From Oppiella nova (lineage: Eukaryota > Arthropoda > Arachnida > Sarcoptiformes > Oppiidae), in NCBI GenBank assembly GCA_905397405.1, contig CAJPVJ010000681.1, positions 1 to 21,516 on the forward strand: a stretch of DNA of 21,516 bases. Direction: 5' to 3'. Within the stretch, counting starts at the first letter, position 1. Each line of letters starts with the position of its first letter. Below the pieces are notes generated by a model. It searched no databases and was not told where the DNA came from. It saw nothing but the letters and a program-made list of their open reading frames with translations. A program made the translations under genes and the position numbers. Positions 9,718 through 20,201 of this stretch are shown here, piece by piece.

Positions 9718-12700
9718 ATGCATTCCATATCTTTATCGCCGGTTATTACTGTTTTAAACGACAGTTTAGACTCCAATTATAATCCAAATGACAGGAAATA
9801 CTTGAATGCCGGCGACATCAGTGTTGTAGTTGTATATTTTGTCCTGGTATTAGCCACCGGCTTTTATGTAAGTCATTCCTACTTTTATATTTTTTTAATT
9901 TACTAGTTAATTGCGAATATTTTATTATCCTATAATAACTGTAGTTTATAGTATATATTTTTGATTTTTAAAAATATTAATTTGCTAATTATTTAGAATA
10001 TAATAAATATTAAAAACAAAGTATATTACATTTAATAAATTAGATTTTGTATATATATGTAACTTATACTGTATATACAGTATATTAAAATTATATTAGT
10101 ATAATATAGATGTACAGTAGATTAATATAATTTAAAATTGTATTATTCTCAGTTTCGAAAGTATTACATAATTTCCTAAATGGTAATTTTATAACTTTAA
10201 ACTTTAATTTATAATACAGTAATATTAATGCTGGGACAGTAGGTTCTCATGTGATAAATCTAAATTCTTTAAAATAGTTATTAAAATATCATTTGATTAA
10301 TATTGATTTTATGTATAGATTGTGTAACCCAATTTGTGTTAATTCTAGTATTTATAGAAATTTGCGAAAACTGAGATAAATATTGATGAGTGAGAAAAAT
10401 TTATTTCTCAAAACAATTTATGTTTCAATTAATTACAGTTGAAGCAAAAATATTTTTTCAAATATCCTTCAAATAATACTTATTAGAATTTCTTTGTCTC
10501 TTATCACTAAATCTATGCTTACCTTCAGTTTTACTCCACAATCATTGGTTTCAATTTGAAACTTTCAAACTACTGTAACTTTAGCTCAAGTGATGTGAAA
10601 TCAAGGATATCTTCTAACAGATCAAGAGGTCTAATATTAAATACAGAGTTATAGCTTTTAAATTATGAAATTTACGGAGAATTACTTTTCTTAACTATTC
10701 AAAAGTCAAGAACATTCATAAATCTTTTAAATAGCATTAAATTGTATATAAATAAAACGTTAAATAATATTTTAAACCTTTTTAAGATTTCCGTTAAATT
10801 TCGTTCAAATCTTATAAGAGTTTAGAGCCGTCTCAAGGTCTGCTAATTAGTTATAAAACCTGTTGCAAACAAATTGTTAAATTTTTGTTACCATATTATG
10901 TATCGTAACTCCAATTATATAAATGAATTGTTTTTGAAGTTACCGATGCATGAAAGGAAAGAGTTGTCTTATTGCCTACTATTTTATTTATTGAATAATT
11001 GCAAAAGTAACAATTAGTGAACATATAAAATAATTAAATCTATACCATAGACTCTATAGGCAACATAAAACTGCTTTAAACCATTAAGAATGTGTGAATT
11101 CAGTGATAGCAACTATTTATATCCCTATAAAATTATAAAGTTATTAAAAGTTGAAGTATAATTTTATTATAAGTTCATACAGAAAAACATACAATAACAC
11201 GAATTGCATACTTTACATAATACATAAAAACTTTACAGATAAATGATCAGTGATGATTACTGATTACTAAAAATGATATTAATTCTCATAACAGGCTATG
11301 TATCGATCAAATAGAGGAACAATTAGCGGATATTTTCTCGCCGGAAGATATATGGTTTGGCTTCCGGTGTGTACCCATTATTATAGTAAACATGAATTTT
11401 AATAAATAAATAGTTTAAAATGATTGTACTCATTTATTGATAGGTGGGTGCATCAGTCTTTGCTTCAAATATAGGGTCCGAACATTTTATCGGATTAGCT
11501 GGATCAGGTAATTATCATAATTTAGAATTATCAATTATAGCTCTTTATAATGAGTAATATTCTTAATTTTAAATCCCTGGCCCACTCCAACGGCTAATTT
11601 AAGATTTTAATGGCGAACACAACCATTTAAATGTTTGTCTGTTTTTCTATAAAAATATAAAATATTTATAATTATTTTAACTATAAATATTATAAAAATA
11701 ATGTTGTACAAATTATGTTTTAAGCCTGTTGAATTAATATGAATTAAGTTGCTTTGAAATCTGTTTAAGCATTTGATTTGTTTGACACATAGGAGCTGCT
11801 TCTGGTATAGGAGTGGGAGCTTTTGAATTCAATGTAAGATATACTGAATACAAATTGTAGAATATTCTGTAATTTAGTAAAATGTAATTTAATGAACAAT
11901 TAATTATTTGTTTCTAAAATAGGCACTGATTATACTTCAAATTACTGGCTGGATATTTTTGCCAGTGTTCATCGCAAGTAGAGTAAGAATTTTAAGATTA
12001 ATTTAATTTGAAAAATATACAGTACAGTATACTGGTACAATATATTTTACATGAATAGGTTTGCACTTTACCCGAGTATATGTCAAAACGATTTGGTGGC
12101 ACCAGAATAAGGACTTATTTGGCAATTCTATCAATGCTTTTATATATCTTCACAAAAATTTCAGTTTGTTATTTAAAATCTCATTAAGTATTGATTTGAT
12201 AGTTAATTTAACAACTAAATGAACAGGTAAATCTGTATTCCGGTGGGATATTCATTCAGCAAGCGTTGGGTTGGGACCTATATTTTAGTGTAATCCTATT
12301 GCTTGTTATTACATCGATTTGTACGGTTACCGGTATGTTGTTAATTCACTATTAATTAGTTTGAAAATTAATTAAAATTAACTTGTATTTAAAGGTGGAC
12401 TCACAGCAGTTATATATACCGATACTTTCCAATGTTTTATTATGATTATCGGAGCTTCTGTTGTTGCAATAAAAAGTGAGAATTTTTACTCAATATTAAT
12501 AGTATTTTGAATTTCGTTTTACCGCTACTTTTAGTCCAAGTTTATACTAAGTTTCTGTCTTTATTCTTTGTTAATTTGAAATCAATACTTTAATGTTTTG
12601 AGTGCTTTTATAATAAACATATTTTTGTTGAAGTGATAACTAAGTGGACACCAATATTTCACCCCAAAAAGCGATTAACACATTGTTTAATGTTTTAATA

Positions 12701-14582
12701 ACTGGTAATCAAATGATTATTTTTCATAATTTTCAGCTAAATATGAGCAGAATATTGAGAATTGAGCCATAAATGTGAGGAATTCATATTTTATGTTTAT
12801 TTGTCTTATAAAAAATATTTAATTTTGTAAATTGTCTGTAAATGTAATTTATTTATCATTACAAATTATATAAATTTATTTTCATAAATCAATTTCAAAG
12901 GTCTCATAGAAGTGGGAGGTTTGGGGGCATTACAAGAGAAATATCTGAAAGCTATTCCGTCGTCCATACCGTCCAATAAGTATGAGTGCGCTGTCCCTAA
13001 GGAGCACTCTTTCCAAATGCTGAGACCATTGGACGACCCGGACATGCCATGGCTCGGGTTCCTATTAGGACAGACACCCGCTTCCATTTGGTTGGTTCAC
13101 TATAATCACTATAATGAGGGGGTATTTATTAAATGACAATAATTTATGAAATACAGGTATTGGTGCGCTGACCAAATGATGGTTCAACGGCTATTAGCTG
13201 CCAAATCATTATCTCATGCACAGGGAGGCACTATATTTGCAGGATTCCTCAAAATATTCCCGCTATTCTTGATTATAATTCCCGGAATGATAAGCAGAGT
13301 TTTGTACACTGATGAGGTTGCATGTGTTGATCCAAACAAGTGTATGCAATTCTGCAATAGTCCGGTCAGTTGTTCAAACACAGCCTACCCTAAATTAGTA
13401 TTGGGATTAATGCCCAGTCCTTTCAAAGGATTAATATTAGCCGTAATGTTGGCCGCATTGATGAGTGACTTGACCTCAATATTCAATAGGTTTGAGATTT
13501 ATATTGATATTCTTAGAGAATGGTATACAGTACCAGTATAATATAATTTATAACCAATCAATTTGTCAGTTCGAGTACTTTATTCACTTGTGATATCTGG
13601 CCATTGATTCGTAAGAAAGCAACACTCACTGAGCTTATGATTGTCGGCCGGTATTTGACTTTACAATTGATGTATTGTTATTAAACACTAATTATGGTTT
13701 AATTTGTTATCAGATGTTTTGTGATAGTAATGGTTGTCATTAGTATTCTATGGATTCCAATAATACAAGAGATGCAAAATGGAGAGCTCTATATATACAT
13801 CCAGGACATTGCGGCCAACCTGTCCCCACCCATTGCAGCCGTTTATATTCTGGCCATTCTTTGGAAGAGACTCAACGAGTGCGGAGCCTTTTGGTCACTA
13901 ATTATCGGATTAATAGCCGGAATCATTAGATTAATATTGAATCTAATATACAGAGAACCGGTTTGTGGGGAATTAGATTCTCGACCAAATATTCTTAAAC
14001 TTCATTACATGTATTTCGCAATAATTGTCTTTTGGTTAACAATCTTTTCGGCGGTAATAATCAGCTTTATTACAAAGAAAACGGAAGAATTTAGGGTATA
14101 TTTCTGGTTTAATTTTTATTAGTTAAATATTACAAATTCAATAATTGTAGTAAAATTATATCAATACTGTATCATTAATACCCTTATATTGTGTACTGAA
14201 TTGACAGCTCATAAGAACCACATATTGGACGCGATTTGATGAAAGAGAAAGAAGCGATGAAATGGAGAATATGAGGCAAATTGAGTGCCAAAACATCAAC
14301 ACTGAGAACAACAGCCAAACGAACGGAACTCTAATGACATTAAGCGCTGATTATGACATCAAAGCAGCAAAAGAATCTCAAATGAAAAACTTTTTCCAAT
14401 GGTTTTGTGGAATCAATTACAAGAAACAGAACACACGTCAAGTGAACGAGAATTTGGCGAACATTTCATCCATTCATCAAACAAAGAATCAGAAGAGGAT
14501 TCTCACGAGTTGTGTGATAGTCGTGATCACTGTTGCGGTCACTCTATTCATATATTTTTCACTCCCATTAAGTCTCCGGTAG
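9718..14582 (+). CDS. SGLT-type sodium/solute cotransporter (SLC5A family)
   Basis: Plasma-membrane Na+-coupled sugar or polyol symporter with about 14 membrane segments and a LeuT fold. Exons: 9718-9867, 11295-11366, 11444-11507, 11793-11833, 11923-11982, 12059-12163, 12227-12332, 12395-12475, 12901-13090, 13157-13489, 13570-13650, 13714-14095, 14208-14582 (TAG). All phases agree; the product is 679 residues (human SGLT1 has 664). Landmarks are [33 protein letters not shown] (290-296), the Cys-rich loop [23 protein letters not shown]458 (equivalent to sugar-binding Q457 of SGLT1) and a last membrane helix at about 655-675. A461 replaces SGLT1 T460, and D394 sits at a Na2-site serine. From memory, that Asp occurs in SGLT4/5 and SMIT-type members, so the substrate may not be glucose. 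Intron 1 is long (1,427 bp). The last exon is duplicated at 20477. Confidence 0.93.
9868..11294 (+). other. SLC5A intron 1
   Basis: This 1,427-bp intron has GT at 9868 and AG at 11294. It is AT-rich with no coding signal. It contains a perfect 20-bp palindrome at 10065-10084 and further TACWGTA motifs near 10112, 10216 and 10574. Confidence 0.75.
10065..10084. repeat. Perfect 20-bp palindrome TATACTGTATATACAGTATA
   Basis: The two 10-bp halves are exact reverse complements with no spacer. Each half contains one TACWGTA element, the 7-mer that is over-represented across this window. Confidence 0.9.
12476..12900 (+). other. SLC5A intron 8
   Basis: A 425-bp AT-rich intron between exons ending at 12475 and starting at 12901. 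The flanking split codon reads Ser227 and continues into the family pattern EVGG. I see nothing else in it. Confidence 0.75.
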
Positions 14583-15304
14583 TAACTCAAACTCAAACCC
14601 ATATTACTGTCAATAAATTGCATAAATATTTATGGAAACAGTTATTGTTTTAACACAAAATCGATTCATTAATTAATTTAAAGTTTCAAATCATAACTAA
14701 ATTTTAATAATTTCATTGAAATATCTAATAAAAGTTTATATTTGATTCGCAATTTAATAGATGATTGAAACAATTAATTGATTTAAATTTCAATAAAACC
14801 AATGATTGAATTAAAAGATAAGAAAATAAAAAGTTCAATAATTAAAAAACATATATTGTGTGTTAGAATTTGAATTCATTTTCAAATACTGTGTGAATAA
14901 AATAATGTTTTGCAAAAACTTGCTATTTGTTTACCATTCTTAGCATCGATTTCTTTGAACATTTGAATATTGAATTATTTCTCAGAGATCTTGCAATCAC
15001 TTTGTACTCAAAAATATGAATATTAATTTATAGAATAAAATAAACACTCAGAATGTGAGGCACTAATAGGGCTTAGGACTGAATTGAAGCTAAAGTAATG
15101 AACAACTACTGTATATCTACTACATGTGAAAATGTAACACTTATGGCACTAACAGTCAAAATGCATTTTTAGAGGTATATTGCACTCTCGAGCTTTAAAA
15201 ATATCTTAGTCTTAGTTGCTTTGAGAAATTACAAACAAATGCTATTAATATTAATTGCTATTAAAACGCTTGCAATTGGTTCTAATATCTGGAAATCACT
15301 ATAA
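14257..15304 (+). repeat. Direct repeat, copy 1 (SLC5A last exon and 3' flank)
   Basis: This 1,048-bp stretch recurs in the same orientation at 20477-21516 with about 98% identity and small deletions (6 and 2 bp). The 5' boundary lies inside SLC5A exon 13, at the bases ATGAAATGG. The 3' boundary is unknown because the second copy runs into the end of the window. Confidence 0.95.
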
Positions 15305-15351
15305 TCTCAAAATCAATAAATGTTTATATTATCTGTTTGTTTGTAATGATC
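14583..15351. other. Convergent intergenic region SLC5A / STAT
   Basis: This 769-bp stretch lies between the SLC5A stop and the STAT stop. AATAAA at 14612-14617 and 14727-14732 could end the SLC5A transcript. No gene is seen. All but the last 47 bp belong to the direct repeat. Confidence 0.65.
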
Positions 15352-18300
15352 TCATGAAGACTTGCTGTAAGACATGAGATCGGAGACATTAATGGAGGAG
15401 AAGTCGACCGGAGCGTCCATATCAGACACCAAATCCATAGACATTAAATCTGTGTAATCGTCAACAGTTCCTCCCATTCCTCCGACAGCACTGAAGATCA
15501 GAAAAGACAAAGTATTACCAAATAAACTATTTATTCATTTTTAAAAAACCTTTTGGTTTAACAAACACTACATAATAGCAATGGTTTTATAAAATATAAC
15601 TTTAAACTCGTCAAATAATTAACTTTGTTTTTGATAATAAAAAATAATTATTTAAATATTCATATATATGTTATGCGTGTTAAAGATGTCTTAAGTGTGA
15701 GATTAAGTGATTTGTGTATCAATTGATTGCACGACAAGAGACCAAATGAACGAAATTCGCAGAGAGTCTGACCGACAAAACGTGTCATTACTTACTTCAT
15801 AGCGCAGTCATTGGACGCACTCTGGATTGAAGGGTTGTCATGATATGAGAGGGAACCGTCGCTCGGAGAGTGCGGGTTATGCAGAACCGATTGCGGGGTG
15901 TTTGGGTACGAGTCAAATGGACTGTTACCCGACCAACTGGGGGCACAAAACATACATTTTGTAGTAATCTCTACCACACTATGGCTTTAGAGGACATACC
16001 CGGGAATGAATGTAACCAACACTGGCTTCACGTATCCATTCGAAGACGACGGCTGACTGTCATTGAAAGGGGTGTAGTATTTGGAAAACGCCTGATCTTT
16101 AGGTATATCCGGATACAAATAAGTCAAGTGTTTCAAGTCATTGATGCGATCGGCGAGTCCTCTGATTTGAAAGTCTCGCGAAGTGAACGGCTGTAACATA
16201 TATGTCTCGTTGCCCTCCTGTCCCTCAGCAATCCAGGCCACCGTCACTCCACCCAACTCTGAGTCGCTGTATCTCAATAGGAAAGTGCCGCTCGACCTCT
16301 TGGACAGCATCTCTTCTGCCTGTCGGCGCCAAACGAATCCCATAACTGATCCGTCATTCCAGAGGCCGCGCAGGTGTTCTCGTGTGACCTTAAGGATGGC
16401 GTAAAACCACTCCCAAAACGTAAAACTGCGGTCCGGAAGGGGCTCTTTGCTAAATAGAGACCAACTCAACAACTGGTTGGGCCAGTCCTGCAAATTTGGA
16501 TTTCTGAACGCCTTTCCCGCTAAGAATCGCAGGTTCTCTTCACTCAAACCCCGTCCGATCGCACCCTTGTATTTCTGACTCAACACTTCTCCCACTTGAC
16601 TGAACGGCACCTTCTCTGGCACTACAAACGGAGTCCTTCCCTATTCAACACAATTTACATATTAGTTGTTAAATCAATAATAAATGTATGAACAGTCAAT
16701 TTGTAGACATACCGGTGCAGCAAATGCGTTATCCCAGGTAACTGTTGCCCAGGCATGTGGTTCCTGATTGCCATGAACTATGACCACAACTGGGAGTGAA
16801 AGGGTCTGAAAAGATATTGACAATTAAAAAACATATTATTACCGGTATATCATGAAACAGAGACTGACCCAGACTTGGAACACCAGTTCCCCTCCGCCGA
16901 CATTGAATTTGGACTGAAACAGGAGAGAGAACTTCTCGTCCATCACTGATTCCGTCCCCTTTTTCTCCGCGCGTTTTATTTTCCTTAACTGCATATTACG
17001 GAAGTTGACGGACAGTTGTCTGCTGGCGGAGTGGTATTCCATAGTCCCGGAGTTGTTGAGGATCTCCCCACTGGCCTCACCGCTGGACACCTGATCGTTC
17101 TTAATCATGGAGTTGGCCTGAGATTCACTGATGATCGTCACCTTCACCTGAGGCGGAGTCATATTCACGTTAAGTTTGCCGCCGACCAGCAGTCGGACCG
17201 TTGATGTGAACCGGGTATTAGTCTTCATGACTTGTGGCGGCTGTTTCTCGATGATGAAGGTCGAGGTCACCAAATTAGACAACAAACTCGTGATCTGTTT
17301 GTTTAGGAGTTGCAGTTGTTCTGTGTGTCCATTGGATGTGTTGGGCCCTAACGGCAACTGAGAGCACATGTCTGCGATCCTCTTCATCTGCTGCCTGTTG
17401 GCCCAAATCACTTCAGCCAACACTTCACACCACTCCTGGATTTGATCTAAATTGTTGTCAAAAGGCACTGCATTTCCGCACAACTGTTGCGCGCGCTTCC
17501 AATTAATGAGTTCTTCGTCGAGAACTCGCTGTTGAAGGCTCTGGAGAGCGCCGAAAGTGTCGGTATGTCTCTGGAGAGCGCCGAAAGTGTCGGTATGTCT
17601 CTGGATGAGCGCCATTCGCATTTGGAACAGCTGTGAGGCCTTATGTCTCAACGCGTTGTCCAACAACTCCTTCTCTTTCTGCAATTTGTTGATGAGTTCA
17701 ATGTTTTGGTTTTGTTGGCAATTGAGTTGTTGGATAGTCATCTGCCTCTTCTGGTTCTCCTGGAACTGAATGATGAACTGTTCCTGTTCTTCGCGCATTC
17801 GTCGCAACTCAAAATTGTTGTCAAAAGGCACTGCATTTCCGCACAACTGTTGCGCGCGCTTCCAATTAATGAGTTCTTCGTCGAGAACTCGCTGTTGAAG
17901 GCTCTGGAGAGCGCCGAAAGTGTCGGTATGTCTCTGGATGAGCGCCATTCGCATTTGGAACAGCTGTGAGGCCTTAAGTCTCAACGCGTTGTCCAACGAA
18001 TCCTTCTCTTTCTGCCATTTGTTGATGAGTTCAATGTTTTGGTTTTGTTGGCAATTGAGTTGTTGGATAGTCATCTGCCTCTTCTGGTTCTCCTGGAACT
18101 GAATGATGAACTGTTCCTGGTCTTCGCGCATTCGTCGCAACTCTTCCTCCGTCTCTATCGTCTGTTTCCTCAACTTCTCCATCTGTTGAGTGATCTCTTG
18201 CTGCGGATCTCTGATGAGAGGTTTGGTCTCGTGGTTAGAGATATTCAAGTAGTTCTGCGACTGTTGGATCACTTTGGCCTCAGTGTTCAGACAGTGTTTG

Positions 18301-18617
18301 ACAATACGGACTAATATGAAGGGGTTGTGCGAGTAATTGAGTCGGAAGTTCTGCGCGCTTTGCGTTAACTTGAATTTTGTGACAAAGTTTTCCGTGGAGT
18401 TGGCCTTCGCCTCAATCTCCGAGATCAGGGACGACACCAGAGTCGACGCGTACGCCTCGTGCTGTGGATTGTCTGCATCCAAGTCCTTCCACGGCTTCTC
18501 TTCTATCCATTGCGCTAAAGCACAGCGAACTTCGATCGGGAACTGCTCTCCATATGTCTGGTGCACCTGTTGTTGGGCCTCTTCGGGCAGTTCTTGTAGT
18601 TGTGCCCAAACAGACAT
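15352..18617 (-). CDS. STAT: STAT transcription factor with duplicated coiled-coil segment
   Basis: Latent cytoplasmic transcription factor of JAK-STAT signalling, closest in feel to STAT5/Stat92E. Minus-strand exons are 18617-16869, 16805-16713, 16640-16000, 15936-15796 and 15490-15352, giving 920 residues (human STAT5 is about 790). Domain order is N-terminal domain (1-125, FPIEVR), coiled coil (135-400), DNA-binding domain (445-585, [13 protein letters not shown] and [10 protein letters not shown]), linker, SH2 (705-800, [11 protein letters not shown] with phosphate-binding R737), activation tyrosine in GYVKP (Y817) and an acidic Met/Ser-rich C-terminus. The excess length comes from an in-frame tandem duplication: residues 159-269 repeat as 270-390, and the second copy contains a further 10-residue duplication. 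Without these 121 residues it would be 799 long. Key catalytic and binding positions are intact. Convergent with SLC5A. Confidence 0.94.
15491..15795 (-). other. STAT intron 4
   Basis: A 305-bp intron, the only STAT intron over 100 bp (the others are 63, 72 and 63 bp). It separates the post-tyrosine Ser/Pro-rich exon from the acidic C-terminal exon. Skipping or retaining around it would change the activation domain, as happens in other STATs by alternative 3' processing; that is inference. Confidence 0.7.
17448..17810 (-). repeat. STAT coiled-coil repeat, second unit in protein order
   Basis: This unit is 363 bp and encodes residues 270-390. It matches 17811-18143 at all but five bases once a 30-bp internal insertion is removed. 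It contains the perfect 30-bp tandem at 17541-17600. Confidence 0.95.
17541..17600 (-). repeat. Perfect 30-bp tandem duplication in STAT
   Basis: Bases 17541-17570 and 17571-17600 are identical. Each encodes ten residues, so [10 protein letters not shown] appears twice in a row (residues 340-359). The frame is kept. The other coiled-coil unit has only one copy. Confidence 0.95.
17811..18143 (-). repeat. STAT coiled-coil repeat, first unit in protein order
   Basis: This unit is 333 bp and encodes residues 159-269, from ELRRMRE to the junction phenylalanine. It lies head to tail with 17448-17810, with no spacer. The unit ends at neither side on a splice site: both units are inside one 1,749-bp exon. 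Confidence 0.95.
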
Positions 18618-18618
18618 C

Positions 18619-18628
18619 TTCTCGAGAA
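18619..18628. promoter_or_regulatory. Palindrome TTCTCGAGAA beside the STAT start codon
   Basis: A perfect 10-bp palindrome of the form TTCNNNNGAA (four-base spacer), ending 1 bp before the start ATG complement at 18615-18617. The form matches the spaced STAT site class, but it lies in the presumed 5' UTR and may be chance. Confidence 0.35.
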
Positions 18629-19266
18629 TTCTTTATATCAATCGCTGGACCACTACTTGATATCACCTATATTTCAGACTAATTGTCATCAGGGATATGA
18701 AATATGAGATATAAAATCATGTGAAATATTCATACAAATGACACATAAAATGACAATTAAAGTGATATTTACTTTAAAAACGCAATAATAAAGAGATAAT
18801 AAATAATTCATAAAATATTCAAAACACGGTTTAATCGCGAAATGCACTCAAAATTAATCAATATTTTAAGCAAAATGTCTGTTTATTTTGACAATACTAT
18901 CGTAATATAGTTAAGAATCACAATTTACTTTATAATATAATAAAATTAACAAATATAATCAAGTAAACATGCTACGAAACATAAAGTACCTAGCTTGTAT
19001 TAGTCTAATTTGGGTTCTAAATATTCGAGTCAAAAGTTATTGATTGTACTAGATTGTGTTTACAATAGTGTCACTAAAATGTGTTGTCTATGAAATTGTA
19101 ATGAAAATGTGTTCAAATAAAATGATTAATAAAATTAATTGAAACAAAACTTACATTCAATACAATGAGGAGTTGTGTTGTAGTGAAAGGTATGATCAGT
19201 TTGAATGCAATTCACAGGCAATACAATACACTTGTGTTGAGTGACGCTATGAAAGCGAGTCTCGAG

Positions 19267-19275
19267 TTCTAGGAA
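19267..19275. promoter_or_regulatory. STAT-type site TTCTAGGAA
   Basis: Exact match to TTCNNNGAA, the preferred arthropod/STAT5 binding form, 650 bp upstream of the STAT start codon. One of three sites sharing TTCNAGGAA. Binding is inferred. Confidence 0.45.
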
Positions 19276-19354
19276 TTGCTTTGAAGCTCAGCTATACTCG
19301 ACAGCCATTCCCACAACAGCCACACATCCAACACATATTTGAATGCCTTTCCAT

Positions 19355-19369
19355 CGATTCCAGGAATCG
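19355..19369. promoter_or_regulatory. STAT-type site in 15-bp dyad CGATTCCAGGAATCG
   Basis: Contains TTCCAGGAA (19358-19366). The dyad extends three bases on each side beyond the core, making seven paired bases around a central A. It lies about 740 bp upstream of the STAT start. Binding is inferred. Confidence 0.5.
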
Positions 19370-19411
19370 CAGGAAATTCACAGTCAGTTACACGAGTCGA
19401 CAGCAATTCAG

Positions 19412-19462
19412 TCTATGCTATGCTCTGCTCTACCCTATGCTATGCCATCCTATTCTGTGTTA
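19412..19462. repeat. CTATGC/CTCTAC-type low-complexity tract
   Basis: A short tract of imperfect CTATG, CTCTG and CTATGC words with strong strand bias (pyrimidine plus TATG). It looks like a degenerate simple repeat. No function is suggested. Confidence 0.5.
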
Positions 19463-19975
19463 TATTAATAGCCGATAGTCTACTGCCTGTGCATTCATAG
19501 CAGGCTATGCTTGTCTGCAATCTTTGCTTTATATCTCTTTTAATCATAATATGAGTGAAATTTCACTTCAAATTATCATTCATTTTCAACACTAACTCAT
19601 AATGGATTCAATTTGTTTACAACTTTTGTCACAATCTATGTCTGCCTTTCCTTCTTACTTGTTATGTCATAATAACTGAGTTATCAATGTTTTGGACACA
19701 ATCTTCGTATGATGTCATTAATTCACACTAAATCTCATTCAAAACAAACAAAAATATTTTTCACTTGTTTATTTGATTTCACGATTAAATTTTAATCTTA
19801 TTACAAATCTGTAACAATTGAAATAAAACACAGAATTAGTTTTATTTGTAATTTTTAATTAAAACAGAATTAATTTATTTGCATTTCTAACAATTTATAA
19901 CATTCATAACAATCATTGACTTTTAATCAAAATGATTCAAACCAGTGGACACTGAATAGAGACTATAATTAGATA

Positions 19976-20080
19976 ATAATTATATACTGTATTCTGTTTA
20001 ATAATATTCTCATAACCACTCAGTAATCATAACTTTCTTCAACTTTTTAAGAAATATTTTTTTGTGAATTCTTGGTAAAC
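19976..20080. repeat. 105-bp sequence, first copy before the gap
   Basis: Identical to 20082-20186. The two are separated only by one N, as expected when two overlapping contig ends are laid side by side without merging. Confidence 0.95.
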
Positions 20081-20081
20081 N
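20081..20081. other. Assembly gap (single N)
   Basis: The only ambiguous base in the window, flanked on both sides by the same 105 bp. The true sequence probably contains this stretch once. Confidence 0.9.
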
Positions 20082-20186
20082 ATAATTATATACTGTATTC
20101 TGTTTAATAATATTCTCATAACCACTCAGTAATCATAACTTTCTTCAACTTTTTAAGAAATATTTTTTTGTGAATTCTTGGTAAAC
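20082..20186. repeat. 105-bp sequence, second copy after the gap
   Basis: Exact copy of 19976-20080. See the gap entry. Confidence 0.95.
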
Positions 20187-20192
20187 CATTAT

Positions 20193-20201
20193 TTCGAGGA
20201 A
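20193..20201. promoter_or_regulatory. STAT-type site TTCGAGGAA
   Basis: Exact match to TTCNNNGAA, about 1.58 kb upstream of the STAT start and beyond the N gap, so its distance could be wrong if the gap is an assembly error. Binding is inferred. Confidence 0.35.

Noticed and set aside
13491-13541. Alternative C-terminus of SLC5A by reading through the exon 10 donor
   Set aside because: The GT donor at 13490 joins exon 11 in the correct phase and restores the conserved SSSTLFT motif; the read-through peptide has no family similarity.
14399-14653. An 84-codon alternative frame in the SLC5A last exon, present in both copies
   Set aside because: Overlaps the true frame out of phase; conservation again follows from the duplication.
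17643-18314. Leu- and Phe-rich frames on the plus strand resembling membrane proteins
   Set aside because: They are the antisense of Gln/Glu/Lys-rich coiled-coil codons in STAT, which always read as hydrophobic on the other strand.
18412-18682. Open frames on both strands around the STAT start
   Set aside because: Frame-shifted shadows of the STAT N-terminal domain, with no independent homology.
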